A DNA stretch of 64,000 nucleotides, taken from assembly GCA_022652945.1 (NCBI GenBank), contig JALCRV010000004.1:1-64000 (forward strand). The letters are read 5' to 3'. The position numbers were made by a program, and so were the translations under genes. The DNA comes from Bacilli bacterium. Lineage in GTDB: Bacteria > Bacillota_I > Bacilli_A > RFN20 > CAG-288. Positions 1-8,075 of this stretch are shown piece after piece; positions within the stretch are counted from its first letter, which is position 1; every line of letters begins with the position of its first letter. The notes beneath the pieces were generated by a model, which made no database searches, was not told the DNA's origin, and saw nothing but the letters and a program-made list of their open reading frames with translations.

Positions 1-805
1 TCTGTTGCTGGTGTAGGAGATAGCAACACCTTCCGGAATAGTTCCGCTCACTGTTAAAGCCTTCTCAGTACCGTCATAAGTGTACGAGGCATCGTTGAAG
101 GAAAGACCAGAGACGTCATACGAGGCCTGGTTTATAACTAGTTTCGCCGTCATATCCGCCGGAAGAGTGTAATTCCCGGTCGAGTCGGAGAAATGGGCAA
201 TGACCGAGTAGATTCCAGCATCGATCTGCCCGTTGTTGGTGTAGGACACGGTGACCCCGGAAGGCAATGTGCCTGTTATGGCAAGCGAATGTGCAATGCC
301 ATCGTAGGTTACCGTCGAGCCCGAGAAGGAAATCCCGGACAGTGAGGACTTGGTGATGGTGAGGGTCGCATTCATCGAAGGTATCGCCTTGTGGTTGGAG
401 TCCACCGCAAAAGTCGCGGTGGCGTTCACCGAGCCTACGTTTGTCAGCGTGTTGTTGGTGTAAGTGACAGTGACTCCCTCAGGGAGGGTCCCGGAAACAA
501 CCAGGGTCTTCTCCGTCCCATCATATGTGTACGAGGCATCGTTGAAGGAAAGCCCGGAAGCGTCATAGGAAGCCTGGTTGATGACTAATTTGGCGGTCAT
601 ATCCGCCGGAAGAGTGTAATTCCTGGTCGAGTCGGAGAAATGGGCGACGACATCATAAGACCCGGCATCCGTCTGCCCGTTGTTCGTGTAGGACACGGTC
701 ACCCCGGAAGGCAAGGTGCCTGTTATAGACAATGAATGAGGGTTCCCGTCGTAAGTGACGGTCGAGCCGGAGAACGAGATCCCGGACAGAGACGACTTCG
801 AGACA
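1..805 (-). repeat. 447-bp higher-order tandem repeat inside MBG gene
   Basis: Two adjacent MBG modules form a two-module unit repeated at an exact 447-bp offset (149 codons). For example the same 10-mer begins at 151 and 598, and another shared block begins at 334 and 781. The last copy is cut by the window edge. Upstream modules (about 805-1470) share the fold but have diverged in DNA. Confidence 0.8.
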
Positions 806-1572
806 GTCAGCGTAGCGGTCTTGTCAGGTATATCGTTGTAGTTCTTGTTCGAATGGCTGAAGGATGCGACAGCGGTAAGCTTGCCGACATCGGTCAGGAC
901 ATTGTCCTTATATGAGACTGAAACTCCAATAGGAAGAGTGCCCTTTATCTCGATTCTCTTCTCCGTGCCGTCGTAGATATAGGAGGCAGAGTCGAATGTC
1001 ACCTTAGACATGTCGTAGTCCGCCTTGGAGATGGTCATGGTCGCCGTGAGGTCAGGCAGCTTGTTGTAGTTGCCGGTCGTGTCAGTGAAGGAGGCCACGA
1101 CACTATAAGTGCCTGCCTCCGTCATGCCGTTGTAGGCATAAGAGACAGTGACGCCTTCAGGCAATGTCCCACCTATAGCGAGTGAGTGGGGCTGTCCGTC
1201 ATATACAAAAGATTTCCCGACGAAGCTGATACCGCCGATGGAGGCCTTGGCGATCGTCATGTTGGCGGTAAGATCAGAGATAGGGGTATAGTTCTCGGCG
1301 GTCCCGGTGAACTTGGCCGTCACCTTGTACTCCCCGGCATTCACCTTCTGGTTGCCCTGGTAGCTGACGGAGACTCCGGAAGGCAGATCGCCTGAGACGA
1401 AGATCGAGTGCTCCTCGCCATCATACGTGAACGAGGAATCGTTGAAACTCACCTTCGACATATCATAGTTGGTGGCCGATGAACTGGTTGCAGAGCCTCC
1501 GCAGGAGCCGAGAAGGAACAATGAGGAAGCAAGAAGCAGTCCTCCGCATAATACTCCTAAGAATCTTTTCAT
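1..1572 (-). CDS. MBG-repeat surface lipoprotein (3' end outside window)
   Basis: The frame is open from ATG at 1572 to the window edge (524 codons, no stop), so the gene is partial. A strong GGAGG lies just upstream of the start. The protein opens with a lipoprotein signal peptide ending in a lipobox (LLGSC near residues 21-25) and a short Ser-rich stretch. Six full and one partial module of about 74 residues follow, each with a core like YDGxxHSLxIxGTLPxGVxV and ending in an AxLTITK-type strand. These match MBG-type immunoglobulin-like modules of bacterial surface proteins. It is likely anchored to the outer membrane leaflet as a stalk or adhesin; no enzymatic motif is visible. GC is clearly higher than in neighbouring genes, and some modules are almost identical at DNA level. 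The same module type occurs in the lipoprotein at 24433-26835. Confidence 0.85.
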   Translation of the reverse strand, partial: MKRFLGVLCGGLLLASSLFLLGSCGGSATSSSATNYDMSKVSFNDSSFTYDGEEHSIFVSGDLPSGVSVSYQGNQKVNAGEYKVTAKFTGTAENYTPISDLTANMTIAKASIGGISFVGKSFVYDGQPHSLAIGGTLPEGVTVSYAYNGMTEAGTYSVVASFTDTTGNYNKLPDLTATMTISKADYDMSKVTFDSASYIYDGTEKRIEIKGTLPIGVSVSYKDNVLTDVGKLTAVASFSHSNKNYNDIPDKTATLTVSKSSLSGISFSGSTVTYDGNPHSLSITGTLPSGVTVSYTNNGQTDAGSYDVVAHFSDSTRNYTLPADMTAKLVINQASYDASGLSFNDASYTYDGTEKTLVVSGTLPEGVTVTYTNNTLTNVGSVNATATFAVDSNHKAIPSMNATLTITKSSLSGISFSGSTVTYDGIAHSLAITGTLPSGVTVSYTNNGQIDAGIYSVIAHFSDSTGNYTLPADMTAKLVINQASYDVSGLSFNDASYTYDGTEKALTVSGTIPEGVAISYTSNR

Positions 1573-1862
1573 AAGCATTCCTCCATTGATTAATTGATTT
1601 TCCACTAGTAATAGATTTAATGACTCGGATTAAAAGCGAAAATGACTTCTTTAAGATAATGGCAATAAGGGAACTTAAAACAAATTGCCTTATGCGCTTA
1701 AATCATATTTAATACTAGTTCTAAGACAGGCTCATCCTTTGATACTTATGAATGCTTTAGATATTTGGAAAGATTTTAAGCTAAGAGTGCTTGGCATTCC
1801 GATATAACCAAATGCTTATGAAGAACCCAGCCGTATGTTGATAAATTTGCTTGTTATCCTTG

Positions 1863-2090
1863 TCAGAACTTAGTCCTTTTAATCACATAGTTTCTTCCTT
1901 TCGGGATATAAACCAGTTCCTTTTCCGGCTGATACTCTTGAAGATAACATCGGATATCAGAGATCACCCTTTTAAAAGTCGCAGGAGAAATATCAAGAGA
2001 AGACAAAATGTTCTCTTTTGTCACCTTGCTGTCAGGCAGCATCAATTGCTCATACACATAAAGAGCAACAATGATTCTCTTGGTTTTCAT
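1863..2090 (-). CDS. Small winged-helix DNA-binding-like protein (75 aa)
   Basis: The 75-residue protein has a helix-turn-helix pattern: a region around TKENILSSLDIS followed by a recognition-like helix ATFKRVISDIRCYL and a short basic wing. This resembles the isolated N-terminal HTH of DeoR or WYL regulators (SxxTxxRxIxxL pattern). No effector domain follows, so it may be a stand-alone DNA-binding subunit. No clear ribosome binding site precedes the ATG. A paralogue with the same start (MKTKRI), HTH and end lies at 2587-2811, with a small membrane protein between them. Function beyond DNA binding is not recognised. Confidence 0.6.
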   Translation of the reverse strand: MKTKRIIVALYVYEQLMLPDSKVTKENILSSLDISPATFKRVISDIRCYLQEYQPEKELVYIPKGRNYVIKRTKF

Positions 2091-2254
2091 ACGATTTTTA
2101 AATCCGATATAATTTTTTATAAAAGTCTTTTTGATTTAATTTAAATATTACGCTTGAGTCGGTATCAGCTTCTGATACTTATACCGGTAAAACGCCAAGA
2201 GTCTTAAATTTTCAAAACAACCAGCAATAGTTAAGTAAAAAAACGGTAGGTTTT

Positions 2255-2476
2255 TTAATTTAACTGTCTTGTTTTAATAATCTGTATGATATTCATCGTC
2301 AAATCTATCATTCCCCAGGCGAAAAAGAATGCGGCTTGATAGAAAAGATAATCCAGCCAGAATTCATATGGGAATTCTTTAAATATCAAAGAAAAGAGAT
2401 AAACACCCATCCCGATAAAGAAAGCATCCATTGTGATATCCATAATCCAAGGGAAAATCCAACGCTTATTTTTCAT
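2255..2476 (-). CDS. Small two-helix membrane protein
   Basis: A protein of about 73 residues, unusually rich in Phe, Trp, Tyr and Met, with two predicted membrane helices (about residues 8-30 and 41-62). It ends in a short basic tail (IIKTRQLN). An upstream in-frame ATG at 2488 exists, but the ATG at 2476 has AAGGA at a suitable distance and is preferred. It lies between two paralogous small winged-helix genes on the same strand. I do not recognise the family. Confidence 0.55.
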   Translation of the reverse strand: MKNKRWIFPWIMDITMDAFFIGMGVYLFSLIFKEFPYEFWLDYLFYQAAFFFAWGMIDLTMNIIQIIKTRQLN

Positions 2477-2586
2477 AATTTCCTTCATAGTTAAAATTCA
2501 AGCAAGCAATCAAAAGTAATTTGAAGAATATTTACTAATGTCAATTTTCGAGAAGACTACAAATACGCCAGACCTCGTCAAGCACA

Positions 2587-2811
2587 TTAAATCTGAACTT
2601 CTGTTAATTCATAAAGGTTTTCTTTTTTGATGTAGTTAAGTTCTTTTTCTTGTTGATATTCAATCAAATAGCATCTGATATCCGACATCGCCCTTTTAAA
2701 AGTGGCGGAGGAAACCTCCATCGAATCTGTCACTTCATCTTTTTTGACCTTCTCGCCTTTCAACAACTGCTCGTATATGAAAAGAGCTACTAGGATTCTT
2801 TTAGTCTTCAT
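2587..2811 (-). CDS. Small winged-helix protein, paralogue of 1863-2090
   Basis: The 74-residue protein begins MKTKRILVALFIYEQLL and has the same HTH layout as the gene at 1863-2090, including FKRAMSDIRCYLIEYQQEKEL. The open frame extends upstream to 2901, but the ATG at 2811 is preceded by AAGGAGAAAGG at good spacing and aligns with the start of the paralogue, so that start is chosen. It is probably a DNA-binding protein made only of a winged helix. Repeated DNA between the two genes suggests local duplication. The neighbour upstream is a membrane-anchored double-HTH regulator. Confidence 0.65.
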   Translation of the reverse strand: MKTKRILVALFIYEQLLKGEKVKKDEVTDSMEVSSATFKRAMSDIRCYLIEYQQEKELNYIKKENLYELTEVQI

Positions 2812-2976
2812 AATACCTTTCTCCTTTTTGGGAAAAAGGCGATCGCCTTGCGATAGATAATCGCTCTGCTTAAGCATCTTCATCATATAATCGGACGACA
2901 AAAAAAGCGCTTTACAATCAGGTATTTTACCTATACTGTTTTTCTTTTATAGTGAAAAAAAGTAGAGAAATAAGGT

Positions 2977-4506
2977 TTAGTACAGCGAATTCAGGTAATC
3001 GACATCCATGGAATAGAGAGAGGACCTTTCGGACTTAAAATTATAATAACGGTTGTCATAATCAAGTTGAGTCTTTTTAGAAATGTAATCAGCTTTAAAA
3101 GTCTCGCTGGCTGAAGCGGTCAGGTTGCCAGAACTATCGACATACCCCTTAGATTTTCCCGTCTCTAAAAAAGAATTAAAAGCATCTGATTCGGGAGCAA
3201 CAACAGAATCGCTATAGTTCATCGCATCAGACTGAGCTAAATCCCTCATAGTCGTCAGCTCATTAATCGCCATGCTTAAATCGTTAGGAGCTGGAGAAGG
3301 ACTTACCGTATATACCTTAGGCGTTGTGATTTCTTTGCCGCTTCCCGAAAAATCATAAATACAGATGTAGTATTTAGTGTCACTCGGGGCGGCATAGGGA
3401 ACATAAACTCCATCAAAAATAGCTTGGAAATAACCATTGTTAAGAGCGCTGTTGGTGCTTTCCACCTTATATGCCACCTGAACATAAGAAGGATCCGACT
3501 GAGAATAGTTCACTGTTTTATAACCGTGGGAAGTCCCAGTTGTAAAAGTTGAAGTATCGGTATCAAAACTCACATCCGGCTCCAAAGCCGAAGAAGAAAT
3601 GGAACTGGAAACGGAAGAACTAACAGGATTTTCTGAAGATGAAACCGAAGAGACGGTCTGCTCAGAGGAAGAACTGCTGACTTCTATTGAGGAACTTCTG
3701 GTGTTTTCCGAAGAGACAGCCGAAGCGGAATTGCTAGTATTTCCCGAAGAAATCGCTGAAGAAACCGTTTGTTCAGAAGAGGAAACAACGCTAGAGTTAG
3801 CAGAAGATGCTGAACTGCTGATTTCACTCGAGGAGCCGACTAAGGAAGATACTCCAGAAGACAAAGAAGAAGAAACAAAAGAAGTTTCCGAAGAGTCAGA
3901 AGAAACAAGACCCAAGGAATTGCTTTCAGTTCCTCTCTTATTAAGGTATCGAATCCCGGTGACAATTCCATAAGTCGCCCCTCCAGCCACAAAAACGATT
4001 AGGCCGATAGCAAGGATCAGTTTGCTTAGAGGCATCTTGGTTTTAACGATGACCGTCGGCCCTTTGATTTCCTGAGTAAGGAAGACTGAAGCCGTCTGGT
4101 TGGTGTATTTCAAGATTTCGCTGAAGACACTTAAGAAAGGAACCGAATGCCCGCCTTCATAGTTTTTCAGGCTGCGGCTGGAGATTTTTAGATCCTCCGC
4201 CAGCTTATCCAGACTTAGTCGGGCCTTCAGCCTAGCGTTTCTTAAATTAGAGGCGAAAAGCTTCCCATCGAATTCCTTATTCAAGTCGCAGGTATGATTG
4301 TTCTGGTCCTTGCCTGCTAAGAAAGAATCTGGATCGATATCCAAGAAACGACAGATTACTAACAAGGATTGGACGCTGATATCAGATTGCCCTTTTTCGT
4401 ATTTAGCCACCGCTTGCACCGAATAATGCATGGCCTCGGCTAAATCAGCTTGGGATTTTCCAAGCTGTTTTCTCTTTAAGGCGATTAAGGTTGAGTAGGA
4501 GTTCAT
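2977..4506 (-). CDS. Membrane-anchored regulator with two XRE-type HTH domains
   Basis: The 509-residue protein contains two successive XRE-type HTH domains (about residues 6-62 and 84-140), one transmembrane helix (about 158-180), a long Ser-rich low-complexity linker (about 190-315) and an extracellular domain of about 190 residues. The second HTH is less canonical. The topology (cytoplasmic HTH, single TM, extracytoplasmic domain) resembles RodZ or membrane one-component regulators, but the two HTHs and the Ser-rich stalk are unusual. The outer part has weak Ig-like features and no catalytic motif. It may sense an envelope signal or tether DNA to the membrane. No ribosome binding site precedes the ATG; an AT-rich -10-like sequence sits directly upstream, so the mRNA may be leaderless. 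Confidence 0.75.
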   Translation of the reverse strand: MNSYSTLIALKRKQLGKSQADLAEAMHYSVQAVAKYEKGQSDISVQSLLVICRFLDIDPDSFLAGKDQNNHTCDLNKEFDGKLFASNLRNARLKARLSLDKLAEDLKISSRSLKNYEGGHSVPFLSVFSEILKYTNQTASVFLTQEIKGPTVIVKTKMPLSKLILAIGLIVFVAGGATYGIVTGIRYLNKRGTESNSLGLVSSDSSETSFVSSSLSSGVSSLVGSSSEISSSASSANSSVVSSSEQTVSSAISSGNTSNSASAVSSENTRSSSIEVSSSSSEQTVSSVSSSENPVSSSVSSSISSSALEPDVSFDTDTSTFTTGTSHGYKTVNYSQSDPSYVQVAYKVESTNSALNNGYFQAIFDGVYVPYAAPSDTKYYICIYDFSGSGKEITTPKVYTVSPSPAPNDLSMAINELTTMRDLAQSDAMNYSDSVVAPESDAFNSFLETGKSKGYVDSSGNLTASASETFKADYISKKTQLDYDNRYYNFKSERSSLYSMDVDYLNSLY

Positions 4507-4706
4507 AGAAATATAATATATCTTTTTTTGATAACCATTCTATTCATTAGAAATATGTTTCACTAAAAAGACGGGCTTATCTCTTTGTTCTTTAAGAAAA
4601 TGACAAAATGTTAAAACCAGTGTCATTTGCTCGACGAATGGCCTTTTTAATTATTGATGAAAGGATAACCTCTCTTATGATAAAATCAAAAAAAGAGGTA
4701 ATTAAA

Positions 4707-6314
4707 GTGAGAAGGCATCAGCAGCTAACCGTATCCTTGGCTTTTATGTTTACGGCTGTTTCATGCCTTTTTTCTCTTGCTAGCTGCTCCACTACGACAA
4801 GTCAATCAACCTATAAATGTAATTTCTATTTCAATCAAGCGCTTTACTATTCATGTGAAGTTGCCGAAGGCGGGGAGGCGATTTATGAAGGAGGAACCCC
4901 GGCCAAAAAGAACGATGAGACTTTCTTTTACACTTTCCAAGGCTGGGACAAACCTTTAAGCCCCATCCATGAGAATACGGATTTCTATGCCGAATTCGCA
5001 TCAGAATACATCGATTACACCGTAATTTTGAAAAAGGAAGACCAAGAAGTTAAAAGGGTCACGATGCACCACGATGAATCTTTTACCTTTGATGGTGCTT
5101 CACTTAATTATTCGGATGAGTACCAGAATTATGTTTTCCAAGCTTGGGAGTATGTCCAAGATTCTTCAGGTTTAAAAGCAAGCGTCGTTTTCGAAGGAGA
5201 TAAAATCTCTGCGCCTTCGGGGAATTACTCTTCTCCGATTGTCTATCAAGCCACTTTTCAGGTTGTTACTCACGCCTTCGATGTCACTTTTTACGATGAA
5301 GACGGCACGTTCTTAAAGCAGGAGCGAGTTGAAAAAGGCCAAACTGCCACTCCCCCTCCCGATCCAGCAAAAGCCTCGGACCTTTATTTTGAATATTCCT
5401 TCAAAGGTTGGGATCAAGATATCAGTCTTCCAATCACGGAAGCGAAAGAATTCCACGCTGTCTATGCCCCGAAAGAAAGGATCTATACGACTAGATTTTT
5501 CGCTGATGATAAGACGACTTTGCTCTACCAAGCCCAAACCGGGTACAACGAAATCGTGACGTATCCATATGAATTCCCTGCCAAGGCAAGCTCTGATCCC
5601 GCTCTTCAATTTACTTTTATGGATTTTGAAAATGAAGATAAAAGCGTGATTTATTCTCCCCTCGTCAAATATTACGTCGCCGGAAACGTGGATCTATACG
5701 CCACCTATAAGCAAAGCGATGTCACATATAAAGTGACCTTTATCTATAAAGATAAAACGGTGGAGCAGCAAGTTAAGTACGGCAAAACCCCTGTCGATCC
5801 TTCCCCTAGTCCTCTTTACCTCGATAAGGATGCTCAACTTTACCGGATTACAGGTTATGATCATTCCTTAACCGAAGAGATTTACCAGGATACTACAATC
5901 CAGGCTTTATATGTCCTGGATATGTTCGAGACCTATTCGGTGATTCAGCAAGGATCTTACGTGTATACAAAGATGAAGCATACTTATTCCAACAATTCCA
6001 TCCAAGGTAACATCGATATTACTGAAGCGGCCGCCGATAGCATCAAAACAACCTTTAATATTTACCAATATGGGAAAAACACTATCATGCTAAAGCTGGA
6101 TGAATGTAACTTCACCCCAGCGGTCAATGAAGCCGTTCAGACACTGGTATATGATGGTATGTTTTATGCAATCTTAAACCAGGCATCCAAGATTTCTACC
6201 CTGAAGAAAGATATCAGCCATGAAGTCGGAGCCGCAACCACCGTTGATTATTACTATCAAACTAACGGTGAAAGAATTGCGATTGCGCTTGACCTAGTAG
6301 ATGTCAGTTATTGA
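4707..6314 (+). CDS. Lipoprotein with InlB-type B repeats
   Basis: The start is set at GTG 4707, which has GAGG upstream; the frame is open further to 4608 but gives a poor leader. The product (about 535 aa) has a type II signal peptide with lipobox LASC near residue 27. Four or more modules of 65-75 residues follow, with the Listeria-Bacteroides repeat signature: a strand such as YTVILKKED, then a turn, then FxGWDxxxxxIxxxTxxxAxY. A C-terminal domain of about 130 residues is unlike the repeats. Such repeats serve as surface spacers or adhesin modules. The same repeat type occurs near the N-terminus of the large BspA-like protein at 17169-21854. Role: probable cell-surface protein; ligand unknown. 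Confidence 0.75.
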   Translation: MRRHQQLTVSLAFMFTAVSCLFSLASCSTTTSQSTYKCNFYFNQALYYSCEVAEGGEAIYEGGTPAKKNDETFFYTFQGWDKPLSPIHENTDFYAEFASEYIDYTVILKKEDQEVKRVTMHHDESFTFDGASLNYSDEYQNYVFQAWEYVQDSSGLKASVVFEGDKISAPSGNYSSPIVYQATFQVVTHAFDVTFYDEDGTFLKQERVEKGQTATPPPDPAKASDLYFEYSFKGWDQDISLPITEAKEFHAVYAPKERIYTTRFFADDKTTLLYQAQTGYNEIVTYPYEFPAKASSDPALQFTFMDFENEDKSVIYSPLVKYYVAGNVDLYATYKQSDVTYKVTFIYKDKTVEQQVKYGKTPVDPSPSPLYLDKDAQLYRITGYDHSLTEEIYQDTTIQALYVLDMFETYSVIQQGSYVYTKMKHTYSNNSIQGNIDITEAAADSIKTTFNIYQYGKNTIMLKLDECNFTPAVNEAVQTLVYDGMFYAILNQASKISTLKKDISHEVGAATTVDYYYQTNGERIAIALDLVDVSY

Positions 6315-6660
6315 TTTCCTTCTGAAAAACTTACTTAAATCTTTTTATATTTCTAATCAGAATCAGCGGTTTTTCTTTAAGACTTCAGAAATGAATACTG
6401 TCTTTCAGGCATGACTTAAGAAAGTACCAGAAATATGTCGTAGTCTATTTTTATATATTTATTAATGGGTGGTAAATCAAATACTCGCTTTTAAATGTGC
6501 CAGTAGTTAACTGACCCCTTCTTCACTTTACTTAAAAATGCTAAAAAGCATTGTAAGTAAAGTTTCAATGCTTAAACTTTACTTAGAAGTATAAGGCAGA
6601 TGAATAAGTAAAGCTTCTCTGGCTTAGAAGATGGATGGATTCTTGATCGATAAATACAGA
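6315..6660. other. Intergenic region with inverted 10-mers
   Basis: No gene is supported here between two convergent genes. The notable content is a cluster of four 10-bp half-sites, listed separately. Confidence 0.5.
6525..6614. repeat. Cluster of four inverted 10-bp repeats
   Basis: ACTTTACTTA occurs at 6525-6534 and 6576-6585. Its reverse complement TAAGTAAAGT occurs at 6554-6563, and with one change at 6605-6614. The first pair encloses a second stem (ATGCT/AGCAT), so it can form a hairpin. No T-tract follows, so it is not a typical terminator. Confidence 0.6.
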
Positions 6661-6682
6661 TATAAAAAGAGCCTTTTTTATA
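6661..6682 (-). terminator. AT-rich terminator-like hairpin after flavodoxin gene
   Basis: An A/T-rich inverted repeat (TATAAAAA paired with TTTTTATA) surrounds GAGCC and overlaps the stop codon of the minus-strand flavodoxin-like gene. The stem is weak in GC, so the call is tentative. Confidence 0.3.
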
Positions 6683-7220
6683 TTTCCGTTCCGAATCTGT
6701 AGGCTTTCTTTAAGGTCTCCGCATCCTTTTTAGCCTCTAAAGGATCATTAAGGCCACCGAAATGAATACTGCCTTTTAAGTTAGAATTCGGGTAACAGGC
6801 AATCCAGCCACCTAAACCATGGATGGCTCTTTCTGCCGCTTCATCCGCTTCATCAGCGGAGACACTTAATAGATAGATATCCTTGAAGTTGGGGTTAGTA
6901 TCATATAAAGGATTGCAGCGGTCTAAGAAGGTTTTTAACTGTCCGCTCATCTCGTAATAATAAATAGGCGTCGCAAAGACGATGGCATCCGCCTTAGCAA
7001 TTATAGGCAGTATCTCTCCCATATCATCCTTAATGACACAATGCTTGGTCTTCTGGCAGGCTAGACAGCCGTGGCAGAAGGAGAGCTTTTTATCTTTTAA
7101 GGAGATGAAGATTACTTCATTTCCTTGTTCTTTAGCTCCTCTTTCGACTTCCTTAGCGAGGATTTCCGAATTGCTGCCAGCTCTTAAACTAGCGGAGACG
7201 ATGACGATTTTCTTTGACAT
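6678..7220 (-). CDS. Flavodoxin-fold FMN-dependent reductase
   Basis: The 180-residue protein begins with a flavodoxin-type Rossmann strand and a phosphate loop SASLRAGSNSE (about residues 9-19) as in NADPH-dependent FMN reductases. A cysteine cluster CHGCLACQKTKHC (about 49-61) follows, then the ATPIYYYEMSGQLKTFLDR block (about 84-103) that contacts the flavin in this family. It is likely a cytoplasmic FMN-binding oxidoreductase; the cysteines recall iron-sulfur flavoproteins. Substrate unknown. It follows the cyclophilin-like lipoprotein gene with an 18-bp gap, so the two are probably co-transcribed. This pairing of flavodoxin with cyclophilin-like-fold proteins is a recurring one in Firmicutes. 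Confidence 0.85.
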   Translation of the reverse strand: MSKKIVIVSASLRAGSNSEILAKEVERGAKEQGNEVIFISLKDKKLSFCHGCLACQKTKHCVIKDDMGEILPIIAKADAIVFATPIYYYEMSGQLKTFLDRCNPLYDTNPNFKDIYLLSVSADEADEAAERAIHGLGGWIACYPNSNLKGSIHFGGLNDPLEAKKDAETLKKAYRFGTEI

Positions 7221-7238
7221 ATTTTTTATTCCTTTCTT

Positions 7239-7730
7239 TTATTTCTTATTAAAGCTGATGTTGACATCTCCACTACCGACTTGTTCAGCTAGACCCGTCG
7301 GATTAAGGAGTCTTCCTAAATAGACGTAACTATAAGTGGTCTTAAAGCCTTGATAGAAAAGGACGAGACAATTATCGCTAAATAGCATCAGATCTCCTTC
7401 CTGGATGCTTTCGGGGACCTTGGCTTCATTTTGTTTAATTGAAGTGTTTAGATAGCAGTACTTTTCATTGCCGTTTAGTTCGTTCATCTGTACAGTCAAA
7501 GGCAAAAGGTCTTTAAAGGCCTTAACGGTCTTGGAGTCAGCTAAGTCCAGCTCATAAGTACTGTTCCCTATAACGACCTGATAAGTTATTTTCATTTCTG
7601 CTCCTTGTACGGAAGAAAGCGAAAGAGAGCTATCCTTAACCTTAGAAGACTCCGAATCTAAAGAGGCTGAAGACTTACTGCAGCCAGCTAAGAACGATAG
7701 AGCCAGTAAAGCAAAGATCAAGCGTTTCAT
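7239..7730 (-). CDS. Lipoprotein with cyclophilin-like fold domain
   Basis: The 163-residue protein has a lipoprotein signal peptide (lipobox LAGC, Cys 16) and a Ser-rich linker to about residue 45. A domain of about 115 residues follows, starting MKITYQVVIGNSTYELDL and including LMLFSDNCLVLFYQ and YVYLGRLLNPTGL. This matches the small cyclophilin-like fold domain often encoded beside flavodoxins (Cyclophil_like2 type). No isomerase active site can be asserted. AAGAAGGAAGA sits upstream of the ATG. It is the first gene of a probable two-gene operon with the FMN reductase. Confidence 0.75.
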   Translation of the reverse strand: MKRLIFALLALSFLAGCSKSSASLDSESSKVKDSSLSLSSVQGAEMKITYQVVIGNSTYELDLADSKTVKAFKDLLPLTVQMNELNGNEKYCYLNTSIKQNEAKVPESIQEGDLMLFSDNCLVLFYQGFKTTYSYVYLGRLLNPTGLAEQVGSGDVNISFNKK

Positions 7731-8075
7731 TCTTCCTTCTTCTACATTACTAAGATAGCACTAAGTTTATTTTAAGATAAGAAGGGTGGTTATGAGTTTA
7801 ATGGTTTTGCCATTTGTAAGCCTGTAAAAAACCTACAAACTCCTTTTCATTCAGAAAAGCCTAAATTGCTCGTCTTTCTTCCTCCTGACCATCCTTTTCG
7901 GCTCAGGTTTAAGCATGATGTGGGAGGCATTCATGGCCACCGCCCACTTGATCGTGTAAATCTCATACGCCTTGGCCGAGCACTCCTTCCTCTTCACCTT
8001 GCTCGGAGGGTAATTGCTTTATTATAAAATTAGGCAGATAATTAAATTTAATCTAGTAGGAAAAGGAGTCTTAAG
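7731..8075. other. Intergenic region with gene remnant and leader of M6 protease
   Basis: This divergent intergenic stretch contains the coding remnant described separately. It ends in an AAAAGGAG ribosome binding site for the gene at 8076. No further gene is supported. Confidence 0.5.
7854..8013 (-). pseudogene. Orphan coding remnant, GC-rich, possibly from a transposase
   Basis: Between two stops the minus frame encodes about 53 residues including AKAYEIYTIKWAVAMNASHI and a basic tail (KPEPKRMVRRKK). There is no start codon with a ribosome binding site. GC and codon use are much higher than in the flanking genes and resemble the insertion element at 47.3-48.3 kb. It looks like the 3' end of a lost gene. 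A transposase origin is a guess from composition and the basic C-terminus. Confidence 0.35.

Noticed and set aside
391-588. Plus-strand frames over the MBG gene (391-588, 1186-1395)
   Set aside because: Antisense shadows of the repeat modules; no ribosome binding sites and no recognisable protein pattern.
3599-3973. Plus-strand Glu-rich open frame of 124 codons
   Set aside because: It is exactly antisense to the Ser-rich linker of the double-HTH regulator; Ser codons read backwards give Glu/Thr-rich frames.
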